Of a DNA stretch of 35,894 nt, positions 7,464-15,637 are shown one piece after another. Location of the stretch: contig PAAT01000172.1 of NCBI GenBank assembly GCA_002698965.1, positions 1-35,894 of the forward strand, written 5' to 3'. The DNA comes from Rhodopirellula sp. (GTDB lineage Bacteria; Planctomycetota; Planctomycetia; Pirellulales; Pirellulaceae). The translations under genes were made by a program, and so were the position numbers. The first letter of the stretch is position 1; each line of letters opens with the position of its first letter. The notes under the pieces are model-generated. The model was not told where the DNA came from and ran no database searches. It saw only the letters and a program-made list of their open reading frames with translations.

Positions 7464-8774
7464 TCACTCCAGCGTATTCTGAAAATCCGTTACTCGCTCA
7501 GCAATCTGTAATAACCGATTGTACTTGGCAAGTCGTTCACTTCGAACAATCGAACCAACCTTAATTTGCTCTCCAGCAGCAGCGGTGGCCAGATCTGCCA
7601 GAGTTGAGTCCTCTGTCTCACCACTACGAGCCGAGACCACCAAGCTAAATCCTGCCTGACGTCCTACAGCCATTGTTTCAATCGTTTCCGTCAGCGAACC
7701 GATCTGATTGACTTTTACCAACACACTGTTTGCTGCCTGCATTTCGATTCCCCTACGAACACGATCAGCATTGGTGGTAAACAAATCGTCACCTACGAGC
7801 AAGATTCTGTCTCCGAGTCGTCTCTGCAACTCCTGCCAACCTTCCCAGTCATCTTCGGCAAGTCCATCTTCAATGGAAATGATCGGAAATTCATTGACCC
7901 AGGACTCCAGCGTATCGATCATTTCACTACTCGAAAGCACTCGTCCCTGTTCCGCTCGCAAATGATACTTGCCATCGTTGTAAAAGTGAGTTGAAGCCAC
8001 ATCCAGTGTAATAGCAACATCATCACCTGCACTAAGGCCAGCAGCTTCAATCGCTTGTGTCACTAATGCCACCGCATCTCGATTAGAAGTAAGCCGAGGA
8101 CCATAGCCACCTTCATCTCCGACCAGATATCCTTCAAACCCTCTGTCACGCAACAATTTACCCAAGCGGTTATAAACTCGAACAATCCATTCCAAACACG
8201 TAGGGTAATCAGGAGCTCCTATCGGAGCAATCAACACATCCTGAAAATCTAGGTTTCCTCCGGCATGCAAACCGCCTGAAATCATATTCGTCTCTGGCAC
8301 CGGAAGCACAGGAGCCGGGAAGAGTTCGGGATCAAATCCCAATGCACTTGTTCCTTCCCGAATAATCTGATGTAAGTGTTCGTACAGCGGGACTCTCTTG
8401 GAGGCAGCCGCCGCATGGCCTAATGCAAGAGAAACCGCAATCGTTGCATTCCCCCCCAAAACACTCTTTTGAGCTGACGAATCGAGTTCTTTCAGCACTG
8501 CGTCACACACGCCTTGCTCAGCACTATCCTTTCCTAAGAGTGCCGGTGCAATGACCGCGTTAACATTTTCCACAGCTTTCAGCACACCACGACCATCGTA
8601 CCTTCGAGGGTCCCCGTCTCGAAGCTCAAGCACCTCCGAGCTACCTGTGGATGCACCCGATGGAGCAATTGCGTTGCCAACTGCCCCATCCTCTGTATGG
8701 ATTTCAACTTCAACTGTGGGACGGCCGCGACTATCCAGAACTTCACGCCCGTGTATCTTTTTGATCGTTGTCAT
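7464..8774 (-). CDS. eno: Enolase-family protein (phosphopyruvate hydratase or divergent paralogue)
   Basis: 436 residues, full length for enolase, which interconverts 2-phosphoglycerate and phosphoenolpyruvate. Present: SGASTGS loop, GGLHAGG, GDEGGYGP with the catalytic Glu, LDVASTHF, SIEDGLAEDDW and GDDLFTTN (the Mg2+ ligands), and KVNQIGS with catalytic Lys354. Two normally invariant active-site residues differ. The Glu of the QEFM block (yeast E168) is Asp179 in QDVLIAP, and the His of SHRSGETED (yeast H373) is Ala382 in VSARSGETED. I checked both codons (GAT and GCT). The phosphotransferase gene ends 5 bp upstream, so the two are co-transcribed. It may be a working enolase with altered kinetics or a paralogue acting on a related phospho-acid. 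Whether another enolase exists in the genome cannot be seen here. Confidence 0.85.
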   Translation of the reverse strand: MTTIKKIHGREVLDSRGRPTVEVEIHTEDGAVGNAIAPSGASTGSSEVLELRDGDPRRYDGRGVLKAVENVNAVIAPALLGKDSAEQGVCDAVLKELDSSAQKSVLGGNATIAVSLALGHAAAASKRVPLYEHLHQIIREGTSALGFDPELFPAPVLPVPETNMISGGLHAGGNLDFQDVLIAPIGAPDYPTCLEWIVRVYNRLGKLLRDRGFEGYLVGDEGGYGPRLTSNRDAVALVTQAIEAAGLSAGDDVAITLDVASTHFYNDGKYHLRAEQGRVLSSSEMIDTLESWVNEFPIISIEDGLAEDDWEGWQELQRRLGDRILLVGDDLFTTNADRVRRGIEMQAANSVLVKVNQIGSLTETIETMAVGRQAGFSLVVSARSGETEDSTLADLATAAAGEQIKVGSIVRSERLAKYNRLLQIAERVTDFQNTLE

Positions 8775-8779
8775 TTAGT

Positions 8780-9841
8780 TTATTGCTCTTTAGATAACTG
8801 GATTCGCATAATTTCACGAACCGCCCCTAAACCTTCCACTTCGTCTACCAAGACTTGCCAACCCACATTTCGAACCACGGCCTTGGTTGAATCATCGGCC
8901 AGATACTCCACTGGACTCTTTCCATCTATTCGTGCAACCAAACAACCTCCTAAATTCAAACAGGATCGTTGTTCCAACGCCACGAACTCCTGTTCTGACA
9001 GAACTTTGGATATTTCCTCTACATAAGCATTCCAAAACACATCTATTAATGACGCATATTCATCAAATCGATTACCTGCAATCAAGGCTTTAATATGCAA
9101 GTGAGTCAGAAAGAAACCTAAATCAAAAGCCGGGTCTCCGAAGTGCCCGACCTCAAAGTCCAACAGAACCACGCATTGATCATTCACCAGAATATTCTTG
9201 GGGCTGTAATCGCCATGCACAAGGCAGTTACGATGATTGATATTCGACTCAAGTAATCGACTAACAGGAGCCTGTAATTCCGGATGAACTCGTGTTATCT
9301 GGCGATAGTAAGGATCAAGTCGTAGGTCATCAAAAAATTCGGTCGAACCAATCAAATTTTGAATTGCCTCAGCTTTCCAACTGCCTGAATGTAAAACACC
9401 GAGCATCCACCCGCACGCTTTAGCAACTGCTTGATCAACCACACCATCAAGCAAATCACGCTTCCAAACGCGACAATCTTCTGCTGCGGCTGTCATTGCA
9501 TAGACGTAGTTCTCTCTATCTTCAAAATGGATGGCCGGAACCACGGCTTGCACCCCGATGGATGGTGCGGAGGCTGCTTGAATCAATTCGTTGCAAATCT
9601 GCAACGTGTCCATTTCACGAATCACCCTTTCAACACTACACAACCATTCCTGTTCAACAGCCAGACGATCGCGGGCCTGTTTAACAACCCAGTTGGCTCG
9701 GTTCCGATCTGCGAATTCAACCAGTAATACCCGGTTTGAGACGCCACCAGTCAACAGACTAACAGAAACCTCAGACGGATCTGCAACCACCTGCTGCTGA
9801 ACCAAATACTCCGGAGCGGATTCAACTTCGAGAATAAACAC
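8780..9841 (-). CDS. APH-fold small-molecule phosphotransferase
   Basis: 353 residues with the aminoglycoside-phosphotransferase/choline-kinase fold. An N-lobe Lys is in WVVKQA (K54). The Brenner motif is HGDYSPKNILV (H209, D211, N216) and the metal-binding motif is LLDFEVGHFGDPAFDL (D228, E230). It is expected to transfer the ATP gamma-phosphate to a hydroxyl of a small molecule such as a sugar, amino alcohol or methylthioribose-like compound; the substrate is not evident. The start is a GTG at 9841 with GGTGG about 10 bases upstream. It is 5 bp from the enolase-like gene and 19 bp from the preceding cytochrome gene, indicating an operon. Pairing of a kinase with an atypical enolase suggests sequential steps on one phosphorylated substrate (inference). 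Confidence 0.85.
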   Translation of the reverse strand: MFILEVESAPEYLVQQQVVADPSEVSVSLLTGGVSNRVLLVEFADRNRANWVVKQARDRLAVEQEWLCSVERVIREMDTLQICNELIQAASAPSIGVQAVVPAIHFEDRENYVYAMTAAAEDCRVWKRDLLDGVVDQAVAKACGWMLGVLHSGSWKAEAIQNLIGSTEFFDDLRLDPYYRQITRVHPELQAPVSRLLESNINHRNCLVHGDYSPKNILVNDQCVVLLDFEVGHFGDPAFDLGFFLTHLHIKALIAGNRFDEYASLIDVFWNAYVEEISKVLSEQEFVALEQRSCLNLGGCLVARIDGKSPVEYLADDSTKAVVRNVGWQVLVDEVEGLGAVREIMRIQLSKEQ

Positions 9842-9860
9842 TTATGCGATCCACCAGCCT

Positions 9861-11780
9861 TTACGAGCCGGACTTCCACCAGATTTCAGAAATCTTCTCT
9901 GGCGTGTCGCCATAAGCTCCGGTAAAGGCATCATTGAAGTTAGCACCATTGCTAATAGCTTTTACAAGCGTATTCCAACGAGCCTGATTTCCCATCAGGA
10001 ATTGAACATAGCTGTAAGAGAGTAAAGCACCATCTTCACCACCGAGTTTCCCCGTGACAATATCGGATGATTTTGCGACACGGCTCGCCGCCGTAGGGAT
10101 CGATTCTTTCCAGGCATCAATACGTGCGTCCCCTTTGACAACTTTGGCTGCAATCACTCTCGACATACCGTTCGAAAACCAGGTTGGTACATCTCCTATA
10201 CTGCGAGCATAGATACCAGCCACATGCTCAGCTACCAGCCCGTCAAAAGTATAGTCTTCCGAACGAGGAATCAAAACAGTTCCGTAGGCATCAACGATAT
10301 CGTAATTGAAATGCCCTTTCCATTGACGCGGCAGCGATCTTTTCTCGATCATCGTACCAAACTCACCGTAGTCGTATCGTTGATTAAAGAAGTAGAGGGT
10401 GATCTTACCTTTAAGTAGAGGTTTTTCGGCTGGCAATTTAAGTGCTAAGCCAACTTTCCTGGCAATGGTTTCTGCCTGAGTACCATATTCCATCAGACGA
10501 GCTGCTGTTAGCGTCCCAAGCAAGTGGAAATTTACGCTATCAGCCGTCGCATGATTAATGCCCGGCATTGCCAGATTCCAGTTAGAAGCAGCCAATGCGG
10601 TACGCTGCGATGCAAGTTCCTGATGCGTACTGTTCTCAGCAACCGCAATCGCCACAACCCGACGGATATTCGTGGTAAAGTCCAATCCATCAAAGGTGGC
10701 ACCTTCTTTAATCCATGTTGTGACAATCTCCATTTGAGCATCATCTAACGGCTCACGTCCCCGAGGCATGCGCTGACCGCCACCCGTTCCTAATAGTTTC
10801 TTTACCAAAAAGCTTTCGTCCGGATTACCCGGCAGAATTGGAGGGCCATTTTCCCCACCCCGCATCATGGCACTAAACGAGGCAAGGTCAAACCGACCCG
10901 AAGGACGATCACCAAAGCCGTGACAAGAAGCACAGTTCTGCATCAGAATCGGAGCCACATCATTTTTGAAACTCACTGTCTCCGTACCCGTTGACTTCAT
11001 TGGCTTGACGACAGGCAAATCACCGACACTGGCGTCAGGATTTAAATCAACAAGTAATCCTTTAGGATCATCTGCATCATATTCAGCCCCTTCATCAATC
11101 CATTTTTTCAGCACAGCCAATTCGACATCGGTAATCTTTAACCCCCCACGAGGCATATCTCCCTCTTCGATCACTTCAATCAATCGACTTCCGGCAGCAT
11201 CTTTAGGAAAGATAACCACACCGGCGTCCGGACCTTTCATCAAAGTCTCAAAAGACTCCATGCTAAACATCCCACGCGCCTGTCTCACATGACAATTTCC
11301 ACATTTGGCCATCAGGATCGGAGTTACATGATTCACAAAACTGATCTTGCCTTCCGGGACAGCATTCAAAGTCATCGGCCCATTGCCGGGATTACCGGGA
11401 TTTGCCGGCGGTTTGGGCATTGGCTTAGCCACCATCGGCTGCTTTAACGCAGCAAGCTCAATCCCTTCGAGTTCAAGCAAGGCATGTGCCTTTTTAAGCA
11501 TGTTGTAAACTTTCGAATACAAAGCCAAACGTTGCTGATCAGCGCCCTTCATCTGCTCCTCAAACTCTTTTTGGACTTCTTCAACCAGGTCTGCTGACTC
11601 ATCAATCTTCCCTTGAGCAAACCAGTTCCCGGCACGAGTAATCTTAATGCGAAGTGCATTTTCAGCCTTCCGCATTTCAGGAGTGATCGTCACCTGAGCG
11701 GTGGCTGTATCAATGGCCGTCAAATACAGTAGTAAACCCAACAACGTGAAATAATTAGATTGTTTGACGATTGCTAACAT
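9861..11780 (-). CDS. Exported protein with two planctomycete cytochrome-c-type domains and a C-terminal peptidase-like region
   Basis: 639 residues. A signal peptide (about 1-28) is followed by a helical region to about 113, a Pro/Asn/Gly linker, then two tandem domains of the Planctomycete cytochrome C family. Haem-binding motifs are CGNCH (160-164) and CASCH (283-287), each followed by an MPRG sequence that may supply the axial Met (M209 in the first). After about residue 375 comes a region resembling planctomycete gluzincin-like (DUF1570-type) domains: ITLYFFNQRYDYGEFG, a helix VAEHVAGIYARS, VPTWFSNGMSRVIA and a C-terminal helix. The expected HExxH is not intact. The protein is expected outside the inner membrane. 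It heads the run with the phosphotransferase and enolase-like genes 19 bp downstream. Confidence 0.8.
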   Translation of the reverse strand: MLAIVKQSNYFTLLGLLLYLTAIDTATAQVTITPEMRKAENALRIKITRAGNWFAQGKIDESADLVEEVQKEFEEQMKGADQQRLALYSKVYNMLKKAHALLELEGIELAALKQPMVAKPMPKPPANPGNPGNGPMTLNAVPEGKISFVNHVTPILMAKCGNCHVRQARGMFSMESFETLMKGPDAGVVIFPKDAAGSRLIEVIEEGDMPRGGLKITDVELAVLKKWIDEGAEYDADDPKGLLVDLNPDASVGDLPVVKPMKSTGTETVSFKNDVAPILMQNCASCHGFGDRPSGRFDLASFSAMMRGGENGPPILPGNPDESFLVKKLLGTGGGQRMPRGREPLDDAQMEIVTTWIKEGATFDGLDFTTNIRRVVAIAVAENSTHQELASQRTALAASNWNLAMPGINHATADSVNFHLLGTLTAARLMEYGTQAETIARKVGLALKLPAEKPLLKGKITLYFFNQRYDYGEFGTMIEKRSLPRQWKGHFNYDIVDAYGTVLIPRSEDYTFDGLVAEHVAGIYARSIGDVPTWFSNGMSRVIAAKVVKGDARIDAWKESIPTAASRVAKSSDIVTGKLGGEDGALLSYSYVQFLMGNQARWNTLVKAISNGANFNDAFTGAYGDTPEKISEIWWKSGS

Positions 11781-11868
11781 CTTCTCAACATCTCATCCGT
11801 CTTAATATGAAAGGCCAGCGTTGTAATAAAGTATCCACCGCATAACCCGTTATGTTCCTCTATGATTA

Positions 11869-13407
11869 TTAACGTCCAGACTCTGAGAATCCAGACGAAA
11901 CTATGTGTTCTGTTTCCAGAAGCAGACTTTGGGGATCAGGCGTCGCATTTTCCACTTTCGAAGTTAGAAGCTGAATTGCCAAAAACAGTCCCCCCAGTAA
12001 TAACAAACCTCCCAAAGTGAGAGCAAGCATTTTCCAAATACTGGCGTTGCTAGTCAGCACTCGACTGGCCTTGGTATCAAGCAGGCTTTTTGAGGTATTT
12101 TGAAAGGCTTGTCCACCTATCTCATCCCCTAAGGTAATACGGCTACTGCCGATACCTATCAAACTATCTGAAACCACCTGACTGCTTTCTGCAATAGCTG
12201 AATATTCCCCCATGAGTTGGATAGAAGACTGCACATTAGCAATCGCTCCCTGATTAGCCACAGCAACCGCTGCATGCATCGCCTGCACCACACTTTCTGT
12301 AGATTGACCTACATCAGCCCGTTGCGGCAAATGCACAACATCCTGTTTGGCCGGGGTTATATCAACCCCCTGTGATTTGAGCCAGGCTTCTAATTCCTCC
12401 GCCACTTCTCTGGCAGACTGAAATCTATGGTCAGGATTCTTCTGCAGCATCTTGAAACAGATACTTCCAAGTCCTTCCGGACAATCCGGACGATCAATTC
12501 GAATGTCGGGTGGCGTTGTCGTTTGATGCTGCGCAATACGTTGTGCCAAAGTACCTTCGGGGAAAGGAGGGTGTCCGGTAAGAAGATAATACAATGTACA
12601 GCCGAGACCATAGATATCTGCCCGACCATCAATCTCATGACTATTTAAAGCCTGTTCTGGAGCAAGGTAATCAGCGGTTCCAAGCACTTTCTCATTATGT
12701 TTATCCGTAAGCCCTGCCAGATCTGAATGATCTTCATGCATGAGAGCAAGTCCCATATCAAGAATCTTGATCGAGTCCTGTTCGCCTACAAGCAGGTTGG
12801 CTGGTTTTACATCCCGATGCACCATCGAAGAGTCGTGGGCATGTTGCAATCCCTGAGCTGACTCGTAGATATATTTAGCCGCCTGCAAATATTCTAAAGG
12901 GCCGTCTTCTTTTACGATTGTCATCAAATCTCGTCCAGGAACGTACTCCATTACGAGATAGTGAGTCTGCCCCTGATTGTCGACATCGTAGGCGCGAACA
13001 ATATTCGGATGATCGAGTGCGGCTGTCGCTTGAGCCTCTCGATGGAAACGCTCAAGATAGGAAGAGTCATCGACTCGGTTACGAGGCAACACTTTGATGG
13101 CTCGCAAACGACGCATGAGCATGTGTTCAGCCAAGTAGACACTGCTCATCCCACCGGCCCCGATGTGCCCCAATAGTTTGTATTTCCCGAGAAAGAAACC
13201 CTTATACTTATGCTTTAGCAACTTTTCACGATGCCAGGTCGTAATCAGATTCTCGGCCACCAAGAAATCAGCGATTTTCTCGGGGCTATTCGGGATCGAG
13301 CCATTATTATCATCCTTACAGGCCTGCAAACCTTTCTTCAACTCAGCATCCGACAGAAGATCGCTGCGTCGCAGGAGTTCCAGAAATTGTCGAGCGGTAA
13401 TACTCAT
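11869..13407 (-). CDS. Membrane-anchored serine/threonine protein kinase
   Basis: 512 residues. The N-terminal ~70 residues (LLRRSDLLSDAELKKG, LVAENLITTWHREKLL, GFFLGKYKLL) are an extension typical of planctomycete kinases. The Hanks-type kinase domain follows: GHIGAGGMSSVY glycine loop, RAIKVL (K105), MEYVPGRDL hinge, HRDVKPANLL (D199), DMGLAL in place of DFG (D217), and GTADYLAPEQ activation segment. It ends near residue 340. A linker with an Ala/Ser/Gln-rich stretch leads to one hydrophobic segment at about 462-486 and a ~25-residue tail, so the kinase faces the cytoplasm. All catalytic residues are present, so activity is expected; DMG for DFG is common in this group. It has no sensor domain outside the membrane. 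Transcribed divergently from the glutaredoxin-like gene. Confidence 0.92.
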   Translation of the reverse strand: MSITARQFLELLRRSDLLSDAELKKGLQACKDDNNGSIPNSPEKIADFLVAENLITTWHREKLLKHKYKGFFLGKYKLLGHIGAGGMSSVYLAEHMLMRRLRAIKVLPRNRVDDSSYLERFHREAQATAALDHPNIVRAYDVDNQGQTHYLVMEYVPGRDLMTIVKEDGPLEYLQAAKYIYESAQGLQHAHDSSMVHRDVKPANLLVGEQDSIKILDMGLALMHEDHSDLAGLTDKHNEKVLGTADYLAPEQALNSHEIDGRADIYGLGCTLYYLLTGHPPFPEGTLAQRIAQHQTTTPPDIRIDRPDCPEGLGSICFKMLQKNPDHRFQSAREVAEELEAWLKSQGVDITPAKQDVVHLPQRADVGQSTESVVQAMHAAVAVANQGAIANVQSSIQLMGEYSAIAESSQVVSDSLIGIGSSRITLGDEIGGQAFQNTSKSLLDTKASRVLTSNASIWKMLALTLGGLLLLGGLFLAIQLLTSKVENATPDPQSLLLETEHIVSSGFSESGR

Positions 13408-13459
13408 CTTTGCCCGAATTAGAAATGAACGTATCGAAAAGGAATGATCGAATCCTTAG

Positions 13460-13488
13460 TTTATCACGGGAACGGTTGATTCATTCAA
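13460..13488 (-). promoter_or_regulatory. Candidate promoter of the kinase gene
   Basis: On the minus strand TTGAAT (13488-13483) and GATAAA (13465-13460) are 17 bp apart, each matching the sigma-70 consensus at four of six positions. Transcription would start near 13453, about 45 nt before the kinase ATG. Planctomycete promoters are poorly characterised, so this is a candidate only. Confidence 0.35.
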
Positions 13489-13519
13489 TGGAGTCGACAT
13501 AATTGAGGCGGTAACAACA

Positions 13520-13546
13520 CTTTTAGCCGGTTTCGTCGGCTAAAAG
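13520..13546. promoter_or_regulatory. Perfect 10-bp inverted repeat between divergent genes
   Basis: CTTTTAGCCG and CGGCTAAAAG flank a 7-nt spacer (GTTTCGT). It lies in the 187-bp space between the kinase (minus) and the glutaredoxin-like gene (plus). A TATACT (13566-13571) that could be the -10 of the plus-strand run starts 19 bp after the repeat, so the repeat falls where a -35 region would be. Because both flanking genes point away from it, it is not an ordinary terminator. An operator for a dimeric regulator, or a stem in a 5' leader on either strand, is more likely. Confidence 0.5.
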
Positions 13547-13594
13547 CAGTCTGTCTTTAGAGCCCTATACTACTACAACGCTCGAAACCGTCAT

Positions 13595-13834
13595 ATGTCC
13601 TCACGTCATGCCATTTTATATACGCGAAAGTCCTGTCAACTTTGCGAGGAAGCGAAGGAAACACTGGAAATGTATGGTTTTTCCATCGATGAAGTCGATA
13701 TCGACGAACAGCCAAAATTGTTTGAAAAATACGACACTTGTGTTCCTGTTGTAGAAATTGATGGCAAAGTTCGATTCCGTGGAACCATTAATGAAGTCCT
13801 CCTCGTGCGTCTGCTAGGAACGAATGGAAGCTAA
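13595..13834 (+). CDS. Glutaredoxin-like thioredoxin-fold protein
   Basis: 79 residues, a minimal thioredoxin fold. The N-terminal strand leads into CQLC (a CXXC redox pair, residues 14-17); the cis-proline motif is TCVPVVEIDG; the C-terminal helix is TINEVLLVRLL. It belongs to the DUF836/glutaredoxin-like group of small proteins with the YTRKSCQLCEEA start. It could reduce disulfides or act with glutathione-like thiols. It is the first gene of a tight plus-strand series; the next gene starts 3 bp after its stop, so they are translated from one message. The start ATG has only a weak upstream Shine-Dalgarno. Confidence 0.85.
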   Translation: MSSRHAILYTRKSCQLCEEAKETLEMYGFSIDEVDIDEQPKLFEKYDTCVPVVEIDGKVRFRGTINEVLLVRLLGTNGS

Positions 13835-13837
13835 TTC

Positions 13838-14503
13838 ATGACCTCAAAAACAATGCTCGGTGTCTTTGCTAAATTCTGGGAAGCCGGCAAGGTAAAGACA
13901 CGTTTAGCTTGCGACACCAACAACCAATTCGCGGCTGAAATATATCAGGCCTTCCTGCTCTCGACACTCAAACGCGTTTCCGGTCTTGCGGAAGCTCAGA
14001 TACTATGTGTAACTCCAGTGGAACGACTGGCCGATTTCGCTCTAGTTACACCGCCAAACTGGACCATTACTGCTCAGTCTGATGGAGATCTTGGCGAGCG
14101 CATGAACTCCTTTTTCCAGCAGGCCGTTGAACGTCAGTTTAAAAAGACCGTACTCATCGGAACAGACAGTCCAACGTTGCCTGTCGACATGATCCAAAAA
14201 GCATTTGAAGCCTTGGAAGATGTGGACTGTGTCATTGGCCCGGCAGTCGATGGAGGCTATTATCTCATCGGTTGCCAACAGCAAGTCCCCCCCATTTTTG
14301 CAGGCATCCACTGGTCATCTGACAAAGTACTTGAACAAACAATCGAAGCTTTACGCGGAGCAGGCTACTCCTATGATTTACTACCACCATGGTTTGATAT
14401 CGATACGATCGATGACCTCAGAGAACTACGAGAATCCAGAGACGATTCGTCCCGGTGGTTATACCAACGGCTTGATGAACTTGAAGCAAAGCACCTGGCA
14501 TGA
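13838..14503 (+). CDS. TIGR04282/DUF2064 family glycosyltransferase-like protein
   Basis: 221 residues of the nucleotide-sugar-transferase fold known as DUF2064 or TIGR04282. Motifs: VFAKFWEAGKVKTRLA (N-terminal nucleotide-binding loop with KTRL), SDGDLGERMNSFF, IGTDSPTLPVDMI with the metal-binding DSP, and IGPAVDGGYYLIGC. The family was named for its co-occurrence with radical SAM/selenodomain proteins. Substrate and product have not been settled. It overlaps the following ThiO-like gene by 4 bp (ATGA), so translation is coupled. A radical SAM gene lies three genes downstream, in keeping with the family's known associations, although that radical SAM protein is not obviously of the selenodomain type. 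Confidence 0.85.
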   Translation: MTSKTMLGVFAKFWEAGKVKTRLACDTNNQFAAEIYQAFLLSTLKRVSGLAEAQILCVTPVERLADFALVTPPNWTITAQSDGDLGERMNSFFQQAVERQFKKTVLIGTDSPTLPVDMIQKAFEALEDVDCVIGPAVDGGYYLIGCQQQVPPIFAGIHWSSDKVLEQTIEALRGAGYSYDLLPPWFDIDTIDDLRELRESRDDSSRWLYQRLDELEAKHLA

Positions 14504-15621
14504 ACCAACCAAATTCCAATGAAGTTATTTTAATCGGCGGTGGAGTTATTGGACTCTCCATCGCTTATGAACTTACCTGCAGGGGACAGCAGGTTCGGAT
14601 TCTTGAACGTGGCAACCAGATCGCACGCGAAGCATCCTGGGCCGGGGCTGGCATCCTGCCACCAGCCAATCCGGACTCCGCGCTGAACCCCTGTGAGAAA
14701 TTGAGAGGAATCAGTCACCGCCTTCACCCACAATGGGCGAAACGGCTTCAGCAAGAGTCTGGGATTGACACAGGCTTTCGTCAATGCGGAGGCATCTACC
14801 TCGCCAAAAAACCTGGCGAAGCTGCCTCCCTTGCGGGATACATTAGTATGTTAAACGAGGAAGGAATTGAAGCTTCTTTTCTGTCGAAAGATAAACTTCT
14901 CGCTATAGAACCCACACTCGACCCGGATCAATTTCAGGCGGCCTACTTACTACCAGATGAAATGACATTGCGTAATCCGCGACACGTGAAGGCCCTGGCC
15001 AAAGCGTGTGAACTTCGGGGTGTCCGTATTGATACACAGTGCGAAGTTCTTGACTTTGAAAGCAGCGATGGCATTATTACAGGCCTGCGGACAACAGCAG
15101 GACCAGTCACCGGAGGGCAATACTGTATTACCTCAGGGGCTTGGTCTTCCGAACTGCTTAAACAGGTAACGGCCATTCCAACAGGTATTGTACCGATCCG
15201 CGGGCAGATGATTTTGTTTGAAGCTTCTAAAAGCCTGATCCACCATATCCTGAGTGAGGGTTCGAGATATTTAGTCCCTCGGGCGGATGGCAAAGTACTG
15301 GCCGGATCGTGTGAAGAGGAAGTTGGTTTCCAAAAGGGCACCACGCCTGAAATATTGAACCAACTGGCGGACTTTGCTTATTCTTTGGTGCCGGCGTTAA
15401 AAGAACACGAAATCACCATGAGTTGGTCAGGTCTACGGCCCGGAAGTTTTGACGGTATGCCATACATTGGCAAGATCCCCAACATCGATAATCTGTTCAT
15501 GGCTTCGGGACACTTCCGAAGTGGTATTCATTTGTCTACAGGCACCGCGGTACTAATGGCTGATCTGCTTGAAGGTAAAGACTCAGAGATCAGTGTGGAA
15601 CACTTTGGAATTATAAGATAG
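14500..15621 (+). CDS. thiO: Glycine oxidase ThiO-like FAD-dependent amine oxidase
   Basis: 373 residues of the D-amino-acid-oxidase/glycine-oxidase family. The N-terminal FAD Rossmann motif is IGGGVIGLSIAYELT with the acidic end of strand 2 in ILERG. The family block EASWAGAGILPP follows, and the C-terminal FAD-contact region is SGHFRSGIHLSTGTA. ThiO oxidises glycine to iminoglycine for the thiazole ring of thiamine; relatives oxidise other amino acids or sarcosine. No other thiamine gene is visible here; instead it is followed by an uncharacterised flavoprotein and a radical SAM gene. So it may serve thiamine synthesis or belong to this local pathway. Start ATG overlaps the stop of the upstream gene. 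Confidence 0.85.
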   Translation: MNQPNSNEVILIGGGVIGLSIAYELTCRGQQVRILERGNQIAREASWAGAGILPPANPDSALNPCEKLRGISHRLHPQWAKRLQQESGIDTGFRQCGGIYLAKKPGEAASLAGYISMLNEEGIEASFLSKDKLLAIEPTLDPDQFQAAYLLPDEMTLRNPRHVKALAKACELRGVRIDTQCEVLDFESSDGIITGLRTTAGPVTGGQYCITSGAWSSELLKQVTAIPTGIVPIRGQMILFEASKSLIHHILSEGSRYLVPRADGKVLAGSCEEEVGFQKGTTPEILNQLADFAYSLVPALKEHEITMSWSGLRPGSFDGMPYIGKIPNIDNLFMASGHFRSGIHLSTGTAVLMADLLEGKDSEISVEHFGIIR

Positions 15622-15637
15622 TGGAGATGAATCGCTT

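Noticed and set aside
12733..12765. A dead kinase because of DMG in place of DFG
   Set aside because: The metal-binding Asp is kept, all other catalytic motifs are intact, and DMG is frequent in planctomycete kinases.
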